Source: Sedimenticola thiotaurini
GTDB taxonomy: Bacteria > Pseudomonadota > Gammaproteobacteria > Chromatiales > Chromatiaceae
Assembly (NCBI GenBank): GCA_007713595.1
Contig: VMRY01000020.1
Coordinates: 1-64,000 of the forward strand
Direction: 5' to 3'
DNA: 64,000 nt
The notes below the pieces were generated by a model that was not told the DNA's origin, ran no database searches, and saw only the letters and a list, made by a program, of their open reading frames with translations. Shown piece by piece: positions 54,954-63,587 of the stretch (position 1 is its first letter; each line of letters begins with the position of its first letter). Made by a program: the position numbers and the translations under genes.

Positions 54954-56070
54954 TGGCACTGGCAAACCGCTTTGGTTAGTTCTGGAACTCACCTATCGCT
55001 GCCCACTGAAATGTCCCTGGTGTAACAACCCCCTGGATTTTGATGAGCTAAAAAACGAGTTGACTACCGAGGAGTGGAAAACAGTACTTCGGGATGCCCG
55101 TAAAATTGGTAGTCTGCAACTCGGGTTTTCCGGCGGTGAACCGATGTTAAGGCCAGATCTTGAAGAGTTGGTCAATGAAGGTAACCAGCTCGGCTATTAT
55201 ACCAACTTAATCACCTCTGGTATGGGGCTGACCAAGGATCGACTCATTGAACTGAAACGTTGCGGACTGAAACAGATTCAATTGAGTTTGCAGCACAGCG
55301 ATCGTGAAAAAAATGACATCATGGTCGGTGTTCAATCCTACGACGATAAAATAGCTGCGATTGAAGAGATCAAGGCGCAGGGGTTTCCTGTCGTACTCAA
55401 TGTTCCGCTTTCACGCTACAACATTGATGCCGTGGATGACATCATTGATATGGCTGCCCGCACCGGCGTGGAGTACATTGAATTCGCCAATATTCAATAC
55501 TACAACTGGGCACTGTTAAACCGGGCCGCGCTGTTACCTACCAAAGAACAGATTGAGTATGCCGAGGCACGGGTCAATGCGGCACGCGAACGGCTGGGTA
55601 AAAAACTGACGATCTACTTTGTAGTGCCAGACTATTTCGATGGGCGACCGAAGGCCTGCATGAATGGTTGGGGTGCTATCCATTTGACCATCGCACCGGA
55701 TGGATCGGCACTCCCATGCCAGGAAGCCCAGGTGCTGGAGGGTGTGGTCTTCCCTAATGTGCGTGATAATGATCTTGGCTGGATTTGGCACGAATCACCC
55801 GCCTTCGAGATGTATCGAGGCGATTCCTGGATGAAGAAGCCCTGCGTTGATTGTGATGAAAAAGAGAAAGACTTTGGCGGGTGCCGTTGCCAGGCCTACC
55901 TGTTGACAGGAGATGCCACAAATACCGACCCTGCCTGCTCAAAATCCAGTCATTTCAACATTATTCAATCCGCAGTAGCTGCAGCTCGAATCAATCAATC
56001 ACCACAGATGCCACTGGTGATGCGCTCACGAGGCGCCATCAACGGCAAGATGAAATTGATACAGCCATGA
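54922..56070 (+). CDS. pqqE: PqqA peptide cyclase (radical SAM)
   Basis: 382 residues from ATG 54922 (GGAGGT ribosome site). Radical SAM triad C27-x3-C31-x2-C34 in RCPLKCPWCNN; the SPASM domain at the C-terminus has CQEAQVLEG, CVDCDEKEKDFGGCRCQAY and a last Cys in DPACSK for two auxiliary clusters. It joins E16 and Y20 of PqqA. The stop overlaps the start of a small membrane peptide (ATGA). Confidence 0.97.
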   Translation: MAKGGSKLRIDGTGKPLWLVLELTYRCPLKCPWCNNPLDFDELKNELTTEEWKTVLRDARKIGSLQLGFSGGEPMLRPDLEELVNEGNQLGYYTNLITSGMGLTKDRLIELKRCGLKQIQLSLQHSDREKNDIMVGVQSYDDKIAAIEEIKAQGFPVVLNVPLSRYNIDAVDDIIDMAARTGVEYIEFANIQYYNWALLNRAALLPTKEQIEYAEARVNAARERLGKKLTIYFVVPDYFDGRPKACMNGWGAIHLTIAPDGSALPCQEAQVLEGVVFPNVRDNDLGWIWHESPAFEMYRGDSWMKKPCVDCDEKEKDFGGCRCQAYLLTGDATNTDPACSKSSHFNIIQSAVAAARINQSPQMPLVMRSRGAINGKMKLIQP

Positions 56071-56165
56071 GATTGCCCCACGAAAGTCTGGGTGGAACGG
56101 TGTTTGCCGGAATTACGTTGATTGCACTGCTATCGTTTCTGGCGAATCTGCTTGTGGGTGTCTAA
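56067..56165 (+). CDS. 32-residue membrane peptide coupled to pqqE
   Basis: Starts at ATG 56067 overlapping the pqqE stop (ATGA) and ends at TAA 56165, four bases before the next gene. Sequence begins MRLPHESLGG and then has one membrane helix (TVFAGITLIALLSFLANL). No family is recognised. Coupling on both sides supports real translation. A role as small subunit of the following PuuD-like membrane protein is possible. Confidence 0.55.
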   Translation: MRLPHESLGGTVFAGITLIALLSFLANLLVGV

Positions 56166-56169
56166 CGAC

Positions 56170-56679
56170 ATGTTGAGTATTGATCTCATTGATGTTTGTG
56201 CCCGTTGGTTACATGTTATGGGAGTATTGGTCTGGGTCGGACATAACTATGCCAGTGTCGTAGTCAGTCCGGTCTATAAGCCAGCCAATCCGGAAGCACC
56301 GCTTGATGTGCTGGGAAAACAGTTTGAGGCGGCTTTACAGCGCGAGCATGGTATTTTTCGTTACGCCTCGCTGGTTGTCTTGGCGACAGGATTTTTTATG
56401 CTGTGGCACCGGGGGATCCTGCTGGATGTTTTATCCATGAGTGGAGGGAACGCGGTATTGGGCGTCGGTGTCTGGGTCGGAATCCTTATGCTAATAAATT
56501 TGTGGTTCATCCTTTGGCCGCATCAGAAAAAAGTGATTGGTTTTGTGCCTGCATCCCATGCAGAGCGCATCCGCTGCTCACGCATTACTTTCCTCTCTTC
56601 CCGATCCAATACCATCCTCTCTTTTTCAACACTCTTCTTTATGGTAGCCGGTACGCATGGCGCTTTCCTATTTGGCTGA
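56170..56679 (+). CDS. PuuD/urate-hydroxylase-like (DUF989) membrane protein, short form
   Basis: 169 residues from ATG 56170. It resembles the membrane part of PuuD: ARWLHVMGVLVWVGHNYASV, then QREHGIFRYASLVVLATGFF, FILWPHQKKVIGF and SRSNTILSFSTLFFMVAGTH. Conserved His residues in helices could bind haem. The usual C-terminal cytochrome c domain is missing, so it may pair with a separate cytochrome such as the one at 52055. It has four or five membrane helices and lies in the pqq gene train. Confidence 0.7.
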   Translation: MLSIDLIDVCARWLHVMGVLVWVGHNYASVVVSPVYKPANPEAPLDVLGKQFEAALQREHGIFRYASLVVLATGFFMLWHRGILLDVLSMSGGNAVLGVGVWVGILMLINLWFILWPHQKKVIGFVPASHAERIRCSRITFLSSRSNTILSFSTLFFMVAGTHGAFLFG

Positions 56680-56693
56680 CCGGCTGATAGGTC

Positions 56694-57809
56694 ATGGATA
56701 GATATAACTTTGCTGCTGGACCTGCGGCACTGCCTAGTCCGGTTCTGGAGGCTGCCAAGGCAGGGTTGAGTAACTGGAAAGGCAGTGGTCAATCAGTCAT
56801 GGAGATCCCCTTTACTGGAGATGAGTTCGCTGAGATCCACCAGGAGGCGCTCTCGTCGCTGCGTCTGCTGCTGGATATTCCTTCTGACTATCATATTCTT
56901 TTTCTCCAGGGGGGCGCCTACGGCCAGTTCTCCATGCTGCCGATGAATCTACTGCGGGGAAAAGACCGTGCGGATTATGTGGTGACTGGCCACTGGTCCA
57001 GGCGTGCGGCGGATGAGGCGAGGAAATATTGTTCGGTGAATATTGCGGCCTCTGGATCAGCGAGCAGGTATACGGATATTCCCGATTGGGCCGACTGGTC
57101 CCTAGATCCTCAGGCGGCCTATTGCCACATCACAACCAATGAAACAGCCGATGGCGTGCAATTCAGTGCACTGCCCGATACAGGGCCGGTGCCTCTGGTT
57201 GCCGATGTAACGTCAGATTTTCTGACACAACCCGTCGATATCAAACTTTTTGGTGCACTCTATGCTTCTGCACAAAAAAATGCGGGCACAGCCGGTTTAA
57301 CGGTAGTAATCATTAAAGAGCGTTTGTTGGGTCAGCCGTTACCAATAACTCCAGCTGTTTTTGATTATACCCGGCTGGCCAAGAATGCTTCCAAGGTCAA
57401 TACACCGCCAGTCTGGTCAGTATTTATTGCCGGCTTGATGTTTAAATGGATTCAGTCGGAAGGTGGACTTGAAGAGATGGCAGTCCGCAATCGGCGCAAG
57501 GCTGCAATGTTGTACGAAGTGATCGATGAGAGTGGGCTGTATCGCTGTGCGGTAGCCGAGAAAGTACGTTCGTCAGTCAATGTCTGCTTTCATCTGCCCG
57601 ATCAAGACCTGGAAAATGCGTTTCTTTTCAGCGCGCAACAGCGTGGTCTACTCAATCTTAAGGGACACTCAGCATCAGGTGGTATACGCGCAAGCTTCTA
57701 CAATGCAGTGAGTGAGGAGGCGGTAGCCGCGCTGGTTGTTTTCATGCGTGATTTTGCGGCTGAAAATAGTCGTGCCAGCTATTATTATGTGCGGGATAGC
57801 AATGGATAG
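56694..57809 (+). CDS. serC: Phosphoserine aminotransferase-like protein
   Basis: 371 residues of the SerC fold with PLP lysine K195 in ASAQKNAGTAGLT, start YNFAAGPAALPSPVLEAAK, FLQGGAYGQFSMLPMNLL, THITTNE-type substrate loop (CHITTNETADGVQF) and KGHSASGGIRASFYNA. SerC makes 3-phosphoserine for serine and is also used for pyridoxal phosphate. It sits inside a PQQ operon, so either the host's serC lies here or it is a second copy working on another substrate. Differences such as SGSASRYTDIPDWADW reduce identity to typical SerC. It overlaps the next gene by eight bases. Confidence 0.85.
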   Translation: MDRYNFAAGPAALPSPVLEAAKAGLSNWKGSGQSVMEIPFTGDEFAEIHQEALSSLRLLLDIPSDYHILFLQGGAYGQFSMLPMNLLRGKDRADYVVTGHWSRRAADEARKYCSVNIAASGSASRYTDIPDWADWSLDPQAAYCHITTNETADGVQFSALPDTGPVPLVADVTSDFLTQPVDIKLFGALYASAQKNAGTAGLTVVIIKERLLGQPLPITPAVFDYTRLAKNASKVNTPPVWSVFIAGLMFKWIQSEGGLEEMAVRNRRKAAMLYEVIDESGLYRCAVAEKVRSSVNVCFHLPDQDLENAFLFSAQQRGLLNLKGHSASGGIRASFYNAVSEEAVAALVVFMRDFAAENSRASYYYVRDSNG

Positions 57810-58683
57810 CCTCATTGGACCCTATGTGCGAAATATACCCCTTGCTTTAGCCGCAGCCAAACTCTGGGCACTGGGAATTGGTCGTGTCCATCCCCCGCTA
57901 GAAAGGCTAGGCTATTCACGTTCTTTAATGGGGCTTAGCATCCGAAACCCGATTGGACTTGCCGCTGGCCTTGATCGAACAGGATCACTACTGAAAGGTA
58001 CACTTCGCGCGGGTTATGGTTTTACCGAAGTGGGATCTGTCACAGTGCGTACCTTGGGGATGACCGTGCGTAACCTGTCTCGCGCCAGGCGACAACAAAC
58101 TGATTTAGTGGTCGGTGTGAATATCCGTTCGGCACCAGATAAATCCGAAGAGACGGTTATTGCCAACTATATAACCTGCTTGCATGAGCTACTCCCCTTT
58201 GCCGATTACATCGTCCTTAATCTCAATGCATTTATCTCCCCAGAACATTCCCATAGAAATAGTGAGTGGCTGGAACGGTTACTATCAGCCGCATTAAATG
58301 AACGAGACTTATTCTGGCAGATGTGTGGCAAGCGTATCCCTCTGGCAATCAAGTTTCCACTCGCCGCCGAGTTATCTAATGTTCACCGATTCCTCCTTCA
58401 ACTGTGCAGCGAGATCAATCTGGATGGGGTGGTCGCGGTAGCACCGACGGCGCTGACTGAGCCACATGTCTGTGAACTTATACGCGGGATCAAGCGTATT
58501 GTGGGGGATGTGAATATTATCTCGGTTGGTGGTGTCGGCAGTGCAGATCAGGTTACAGCGCGCATGGAGGCCGGTGCTGCCGCAGTCCAGGTGTTCAGTT
58601 CTGTGCTGAAGCATGGGCCGTATGTCTCCCTGCGTTTGCTAGAAACCCTACCGACTTCCACCGACACGGAAGTGCCGGCATGA
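57802..58683 (+). CDS. Divergent dihydroorotate-dehydrogenase-like flavoprotein
   Basis: 293 residues from ATG 57802. The class 2 PyrD scaffold is clear: IRNPIGLAAGLDRTG, GYGFTEVGSVTVRTL, VGVNI, FPLAAELS and the FMN phosphate region GGVGSADQVTARMEAGAAAV, QVFSSVLKHGP. The motif with the catalytic serine (NISSPNTPG in PyrD) is replaced by LNLNAFIS, and the PRPQPGN loop is lost. It is therefore unlikely to be a pyrimidine enzyme. A flavin-dependent oxidation or a structural role in the pqq gene train is inferred. It overlaps both neighbours. Confidence 0.75.
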   Translation: MDSLIGPYVRNIPLALAAAKLWALGIGRVHPPLERLGYSRSLMGLSIRNPIGLAAGLDRTGSLLKGTLRAGYGFTEVGSVTVRTLGMTVRNLSRARRQQTDLVVGVNIRSAPDKSEETVIANYITCLHELLPFADYIVLNLNAFISPEHSHRNSEWLERLLSAALNERDLFWQMCGKRIPLAIKFPLAAELSNVHRFLLQLCSEINLDGVVAVAPTALTEPHVCELIRGIKRIVGDVNIISVGGVGSADQVTARMEAGAAAVQVFSSVLKHGPYVSLRLLETLPTSTDTEVPA

Positions 58684-59885
58684 GGGGGGCCATAACTATG
58701 GGCACTACTGTCATGTTGCTGGCTGCATTGCAGATCTGGTTGCACAGGCGGGAGGCTTGCTATCAGCGTCAACACTTTTCAAGCAGGCGTGCCAAGGCTC
58801 ATGGCTATGCCATTGCAAAACTCAGGGTGACAGCGATAGCGATTGCTATTGAAGCCGTGTTTGTCATTGTCATGATCAATCTTGGGCTTGCCCAGCTCTA
58901 TGATCTATTTGCCTGGCTGGGTCTAGCCGAATGGATTGTGCAATGGGCGGTATTCGTTTCCACGCTGCTGCTGATTGCGGTTGTCAAACGATCTTTGACG
59001 TTGGTGCTGATTTGGCTGGTAGAACGACGTTTTGGCTATACAAATCAACATATGGGCGTATTTTTAAAAGACACACTGCTCAAGGCTGCACTTCTGTTTG
59101 CGTGTGGTGGTAGCTTGGGCCTGGTCTCAATTCAAATACTGCAGCAGGGGTGGTCAACAGGTTGGATCTGGCTAGTGCTGATATGGAGTGGATTTGTCTG
59201 GGGCCGAAGCTGGCTCTATCCGGTGATTATCGCACCACTGTTTAACCGTTATCAAAGCCTTAATAATCCGGAACTGGCAGACGCAGTGCGCGCAATTGGA
59301 CAAAGTGCAGGTGTTCCTGTTCACGCTGTACTGATCATGGATGGCTCACGCCGTTCTTCGCATGGTAATGCCCATGTTACTGGACATGGTTCAAGCCGAC
59401 GTGTTGTTCTTCTGGATACACTTGATAGCATCCTTGATCGAGCCGAACTACTCGCGGTTGTTGCCCATGAGATTGGCCATATCCGTCACGGTCATATGCT
59501 CTACTATCAACTCTGTCAGTTTCTGACTTCGACAATCTGGATCGGTCTGTTTGGTTTCTGGGCCGGCCGAGTCGCTATCGATCCTGGCACAGGATTGGCC
59601 TTACTCTGGTTGTTGACCCCAATAGTGGCATTTTTGGTTAAACCGCTATTTTCCGGCCTCATTCGCAAGTTTGAATACCAGGCCGATGCGTTTGCTGCCT
59701 CGAAGGGACATGGCGTGAATCTTGGGCGTGCCTTGATGAAACTGCTGGATAATAATGGTGCAACATATAAGTCGGATCCCTGCTTTTCATGGATCTACCA
59801 CACCCATCCATTACTTGATGAGCGATTGGCTAGTCTTGATCAGCAGGCCGTCTCTCCCGCTAATCAAGTAGTTGAAGGTCACTAG
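58680..59885 (+). CDS. M48 (Ste24-like) membrane metalloprotease
   Basis: 401 residues; start ATGA overlaps the previous stop. Five or more membrane helices flank the zinc site H263-E264-x2-H267 in VVAHEIGHIRHGH with third ligand E332 in KFEYQADAFAAS. The C-terminal SDPCFSWIYHTHPLLDERLA is the Ste24/CAAX-protease hallmark. Such enzymes cleave peptides at the membrane. No PqqF/PqqG (M16) gene is present, so this is a candidate for PqqA processing. Alternative: general protein quality control. Confidence 0.87.
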   Translation: MRGAITMGTTVMLLAALQIWLHRREACYQRQHFSSRRAKAHGYAIAKLRVTAIAIAIEAVFVIVMINLGLAQLYDLFAWLGLAEWIVQWAVFVSTLLLIAVVKRSLTLVLIWLVERRFGYTNQHMGVFLKDTLLKAALLFACGGSLGLVSIQILQQGWSTGWIWLVLIWSGFVWGRSWLYPVIIAPLFNRYQSLNNPELADAVRAIGQSAGVPVHAVLIMDGSRRSSHGNAHVTGHGSSRRVVLLDTLDSILDRAELLAVVAHEIGHIRHGHMLYYQLCQFLTSTIWIGLFGFWAGRVAIDPGTGLALLWLLTPIVAFLVKPLFSGLIRKFEYQADAFAASKGHGVNLGRALMKLLDNNGATYKSDPCFSWIYHTHPLLDERLASLDQQAVSPANQVVEGH

Positions 59886-59891
59886 GATCAT

Positions 59892-60644
59892 ATGGGAGTA
59901 CCGGGTATGTTTCTTTCAGATCTTACTTGGCCTGCTGTAGAGGCTTATCTTCAACATAAAGATGGCATTATTATACCGATTGGCTCAACTGAACAACACG
60001 GTCCAACGGGTGCTATCGGTACCGATGCAATGCTTGCCGAGATGATCGCCAGACAGGTAGGGGATTTAACTCAAGCGATGGTAGGGCCGGTGCTTAGCAT
60101 AGGCATTGCCGAACACCACATGGCGTTTCCGGGTACGCTCTCTCTGCGACCCACCACACTGATTGCTCTAATTACAGACTATATTGCTTCATTGGCCCAT
60201 CATGGATTTCGTCACTTTTACTTTGTTAATGGTCACGGTGGTAATATTGCTACGCTCAGGGCTGCCTTCTCCGAAATTCAATCGAAACAGAGGCAGAGTG
60301 CGGTTGATTATCACATTTGTTGTACCTTCATAAATTGGTATGACGTAGAGGGTGTAGTTGCACTGCGTAGAAAATATTATGGCGAACGCGAGGGTCGACA
60401 TGCAACACCGAGTGAGATAGCCGTGGTTCAATATCTCCGATCTGATCTAATCCATAGTGAACCGTTACCTCCCCCCGTTCCCTATCAAGGTGAGATTCAG
60501 GGTGCAAAGGATTTCAGAGAAAAATACCCGGATGGTCGGATAGCCGCCTATTCGTCCATGGCGAATCCTGAACAGGGAAAAGTGCTGTTTGATACGGCAG
60601 TTAAAGGGATCGTCAAACAGGTCAATCAGTTTTTTGTCGGTTAG
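59892..60644 (+). CDS. Creatininase-family metallohydrolase (MftE-related fold)
   Basis: 250 residues. The binuclear metal site is intact: E34 and H36 in GSTEQHGP, D45 in GTDAM, H115 in VNGHGGN and E175 in HATPSE. The family includes creatininase, FAPy-deaminase and MftE, the peptidase that trims the mycofactocin precursor. Its place at the end of the pqq train suggests a peptidase step on PqqA, by analogy with MftE. It follows the M48 gene by six bases and converges with the NosR-like gene. Confidence 0.88.
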   Translation: MGVPGMFLSDLTWPAVEAYLQHKDGIIIPIGSTEQHGPTGAIGTDAMLAEMIARQVGDLTQAMVGPVLSIGIAEHHMAFPGTLSLRPTTLIALITDYIASLAHHGFRHFYFVNGHGGNIATLRAAFSEIQSKQRQSAVDYHICCTFINWYDVEGVVALRRKYYGEREGRHATPSEIAVVQYLRSDLIHSEPLPPPVPYQGEIQGAKDFREKYPDGRIAAYSSMANPEQGKVLFDTAVKGIVKQVNQFFVG

Positions 60645-60654
60645 TTGGGGTTCT

Positions 60655-62745
60655 TTAGTGGAGGCTCTGGTTAAACGTGACTTTTTCGCGTCTTTTGCTC
60701 TCTTGTACCAAGGGTACGCAACGGTTCTCATCATCATATATCTCTATACACTCAAGGCACTGAAAGCAATCGTCATATTTTATCGTACCACTCTGTCGTT
60801 CGATTGCGTCATAGCGACAGGTCACCGAGCAGAGCTTGCAGGGAGTTCCGCACTCGTCACGCCGTACCAACCAGTCCCATAGTCGGAGTTTTCCGCCAAG
60901 GGCCAGAGCTGCACCAAGGGGGCAGAGGAAGCGGCAATAACCCTTGAAGATCACCATCGATGCAAACAGGCAGATTAGCGCATAAAGTACATAGGGCCAG
61001 GCACGCTCGAATGTCAGCGTAATAGCGGTCTTAAAAGGTTCCACTTCAACAAGTTTGTCGCTTAGGGCGGGTGAGATAAACACGGAACCCACCAGTACAG
61101 ACAAAACGGCATACTTAACCAGGCCGAGTTTCTGTGTTGTCGAATGAGGGAGGTTAATCTCTTTTATGCCCAGCTTTTGTCCCAGCTGGTGTGCAAACTC
61201 TTGCAAGGCGCCAAAAGGACAGAGCCAGCCACAAAAGGTGCCGCGGCCCCAGATAAACAGGCTCGCTAAAACGTAGAGCCATAGCACAAGCGAGATGGGG
61301 TCATACAGCAGAAAAGAGAAGTTGTGCGTCTGAAAAATTGCCCGGATAAAACCGAGCAGGGTAACGATACTCAACTGCCCCTGTTCCAGCCAACCGACAT
61401 AAATTAGCGTAACAATAAGCAGCGAAAACCTTACGGGGGCGAGTCGCTGTGGCCCCGTGATTGTTTGTCGGTGATTGTAGAGGTAATAACTCAACAGTCC
61501 GAGGAACAGAAGCAGCAGAGAGATAGCCACCTTTTTTTCTACCCAGGGCAGTAGCCAATAGGGGAAATTTTGGGTGTTTTCTTGTAAATCTTCAAAGTAG
61601 CGCTCATCAAGTTTATGGGTCAACTTAAAATCCTGACTGCCGATTTCAGGCCTGAACGAGCCGTGCTTTCTTAATGCCTTGATAATAAAATCCCAAGGTG
61701 AAGAGGGGTCAAAGCCATAGCGGGTGTCGACACGAATAATCATCTTCTGATCGAATTCAGGTATCGTGGGCAGGAATGCCATCTCGGCATCTGCATCACG
61801 CAGGCTAATGGGGAAACCCTGTTGCATGATTCCCATATGATCTGGAACTGAATTGCGAACGAAGTCCTGTGCGACCAGTTGATGGCGCCCGTTGGCAAGG
61901 ATCAATAGGGGCTCTTCATTGTCAGCCAGTTGTCCCTGAAGCGTATTCAGTGTTTCGGGAAGCAGAATATTTCGTGCCACGCTTGGTACACCAAGATCCG
62001 CAATCCAGAGATCAAGGTAGAGCGCATCTGGGTTCTGCCTAGCCTCCATGTCATCAGTTGAAAATTGTGTGCCGTAAAAAGCGCGTTCCAGATCACGGTT
62101 ATTAAGATGCAGGTTTTTTATTAATCCTGCATCGATGAGCTGTTGCCATTGCATGGGTTCAAACAGCGCTTGTCTGGGGCGTCTTGCCGCTTTTGGCGCG
62201 ATATTGGCGAGTTTTTCCCGGGCGACTTTCAGTGCGGAAGCAAGAATGGTTTCGTTGGCGATTCTTACTGAGGCTGTTGCTTTTGTGACGCCATCGATAT
62301 AGGTGTTGGCGCCAGACTCTGAGTCACTGGGTTTTTCTGCGCTTGCTGGTAGGACTTTGATATTACTGGCTAGAGAGTGGCCTCGATACTGACTGACGAA
62401 TTCGTGAAATGGACGTGCACCAAGACCACTCACGAACACAGGCTCATTTTGATCCAGTACATTGACGTCGATAAAGCTCCCGTTGGTATCGATTGTTACC
62501 AACAGATTCATCGGCGTACCTGAAAATCCCGGGATTGGTGTTAGCTCACGGGTCTCGAAAATATAACCGGCCAGGGCACCGCCACTGTTTAGAACTTGCC
62601 AAACGGGTAATACGTTATCTTTTGTACCGAGCTCCATGGGTGGTGCAACATAACGGGAGAGTTGTTCTTCATTAAGTGCTGCCTGGCTAGTGGCCGATGC
62701 ACCAAGCAGTAACCCCCAGAATAAAAGCTTATAAACCAGTCGCAT
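60655..62745 (-). CDS. NosR/NirI-family membrane iron-sulfur flavoprotein
   Basis: 696 residues. Signal peptide (LLFWGLLLGASATSQA), periplasmic FMN-binding domain (about 80-190, IDGVTKATASVRIANETI with the covalent-FMN Thr), five or six membrane helices (about 415-640), CGWLCPFGALQEF and CRFLCPLGAALALG ferredoxin-like loops, and a C-terminal cluster site CGTPCKLCSVTCRYDAIERQ plus CFQCLECIEIYDDENRC. NosR transfers electrons from quinol to nitrous oxide reductase. Here it lies between the creatininase gene and the AOR operon, with no nosZ, so it may serve another periplasmic reductase or the PQQ/AOR system. Confidence 0.88.
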   Translation of the reverse strand: MRLVYKLLFWGLLLGASATSQAALNEEQLSRYVAPPMELGTKDNVLPVWQVLNSGGALAGYIFETRELTPIPGFSGTPMNLLVTIDTNGSFIDVNVLDQNEPVFVSGLGARPFHEFVSQYRGHSLASNIKVLPASAEKPSDSESGANTYIDGVTKATASVRIANETILASALKVAREKLANIAPKAARRPRQALFEPMQWQQLIDAGLIKNLHLNNRDLERAFYGTQFSTDDMEARQNPDALYLDLWIADLGVPSVARNILLPETLNTLQGQLADNEEPLLILANGRHQLVAQDFVRNSVPDHMGIMQQGFPISLRDADAEMAFLPTIPEFDQKMIIRVDTRYGFDPSSPWDFIIKALRKHGSFRPEIGSQDFKLTHKLDERYFEDLQENTQNFPYWLLPWVEKKVAISLLLLFLGLLSYYLYNHRQTITGPQRLAPVRFSLLIVTLIYVGWLEQGQLSIVTLLGFIRAIFQTHNFSFLLYDPISLVLWLYVLASLFIWGRGTFCGWLCPFGALQEFAHQLGQKLGIKEINLPHSTTQKLGLVKYAVLSVLVGSVFISPALSDKLVEVEPFKTAITLTFERAWPYVLYALICLFASMVIFKGYCRFLCPLGAALALGGKLRLWDWLVRRDECGTPCKLCSVTCRYDAIERQSGTIKYDDCFQCLECIEIYDDENRCVPLVQESKRREKVTFNQSLH

Positions 62746-63083
62746 GCGTCATCATCCTGGTAACAGAGATCCGTAATACACCAAGGCTATCTAATAAAGT
62801 GTGGGTCGGCCTATTCAACCTAAGTAGAAGATGTTGCTGTCATTGCGATCAGAATGCGCTTCAGGTCTGTTTATAGAAGACTTGTTCTAGTTTTATATGA
62901 CCCCGTAGTTTCTGGGATCACGCGCTTAGAACGGCCTATTCGCCTTTAGTCGAATTGTGGGTTTGAAATAGAGAGGTAGACTTACCCGTGGATGAATAAG
63001 GTTATTCACTCATACATGACCTGATATCAGTCGCACCGGTGTTGTCGAGGTGGTCGAACAGGTAAATCCCCCGGGGAGGAAAA
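62746..63083. other. Divergent intergenic region between NosR-like and aorA genes
   Basis: About 340 bases. A 10-base direct repeat CGGCCTATTC occurs at 62807-62816 and 62932-62941, and a short inverted repeat ATTCG/CGAAT at 62938-62955. No FNR box, gene or terminator found. A GGGGAGG ribosome site precedes aorA. Confidence 0.45.
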
Positions 63084-63563
63084 ATGCAAAAATCGTTGCA
63101 CATTATTCCTGAGAAATGCACCGGCTGTACGCAATGTGAAATCGCTTGCTCAATGCAGCACGATGGCATATTCAGTCCAAGCAAATCACGGATTCGAGTA
63201 TTTAAGTTCCATGATGAGGGACGCTTTGTTCCCTATACCTGTACACAATGTTCCGAGGCCTGGTGTCAACGAGCCTGCCCAACAGGGGCTATTGGGATTA
63301 ACGGAGAGACTGGCGCAAAAGTGGTGAGCGATACTGTCTGCGTAGGTTGCAAAGTGTGCACCATCGCCTGCCCATTTGGGACCATTAATTATGTTGCAGA
63401 TAGTGGAAAGGTAGCCAAATGCGATCTTTGTGATGGCGATCCGGCTTGTGTCAAAGCCTGCCCTACAGGGGCAATTGTATTTATCGACGCGCAAAATACG
63501 GGGTTCGAGAGGATGCGTTCCTGGGCGGCCAAAACCGACAGCGGCACACCAGCTAAAGCATAA
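63084..63563 (+). CDS. aorA: Four-cluster ferredoxin-like electron-transfer subunit of aldehyde oxidoreductase
   Basis: 159 residues with four [4Fe-4S] motifs: CTGCTQCEIACSM, CTQCSEAWCQRACPTG, CVGCKVCTIACPFG and CDLCDGDPACVKACPTG. No signal peptide. This is the AorA type of Fe-S subunit seen with tungsten AOR in betaproteobacteria (AorABC) and also HycB-like. The AOR gene follows after 24 bases, which fixes the role as electron carrier. Confidence 0.88.
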   Translation: MQKSLHIIPEKCTGCTQCEIACSMQHDGIFSPSKSRIRVFKFHDEGRFVPYTCTQCSEAWCQRACPTGAIGINGETGAKVVSDTVCVGCKVCTIACPFGTINYVADSGKVAKCDLCDGDPACVKACPTGAIVFIDAQNTGFERMRSWAAKTDSGTPAKA

Positions 63564-63587
63564 AAACTGCATCAGAGGATTATACCT

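Noticed and set aside
52668-60644. Mycofactocin cluster
   Set aside because: The peptide, PqqB, PqqC, PqqD and PqqE are clearly of the PQQ type; only the creatininase-family gene recalls mycofactocin.
60655-62745. Nitrous oxide reduction (nos) cluster
   Set aside because: Only a NosR-like gene is present; no nosZ, nosD, nosF or nosY in the window.
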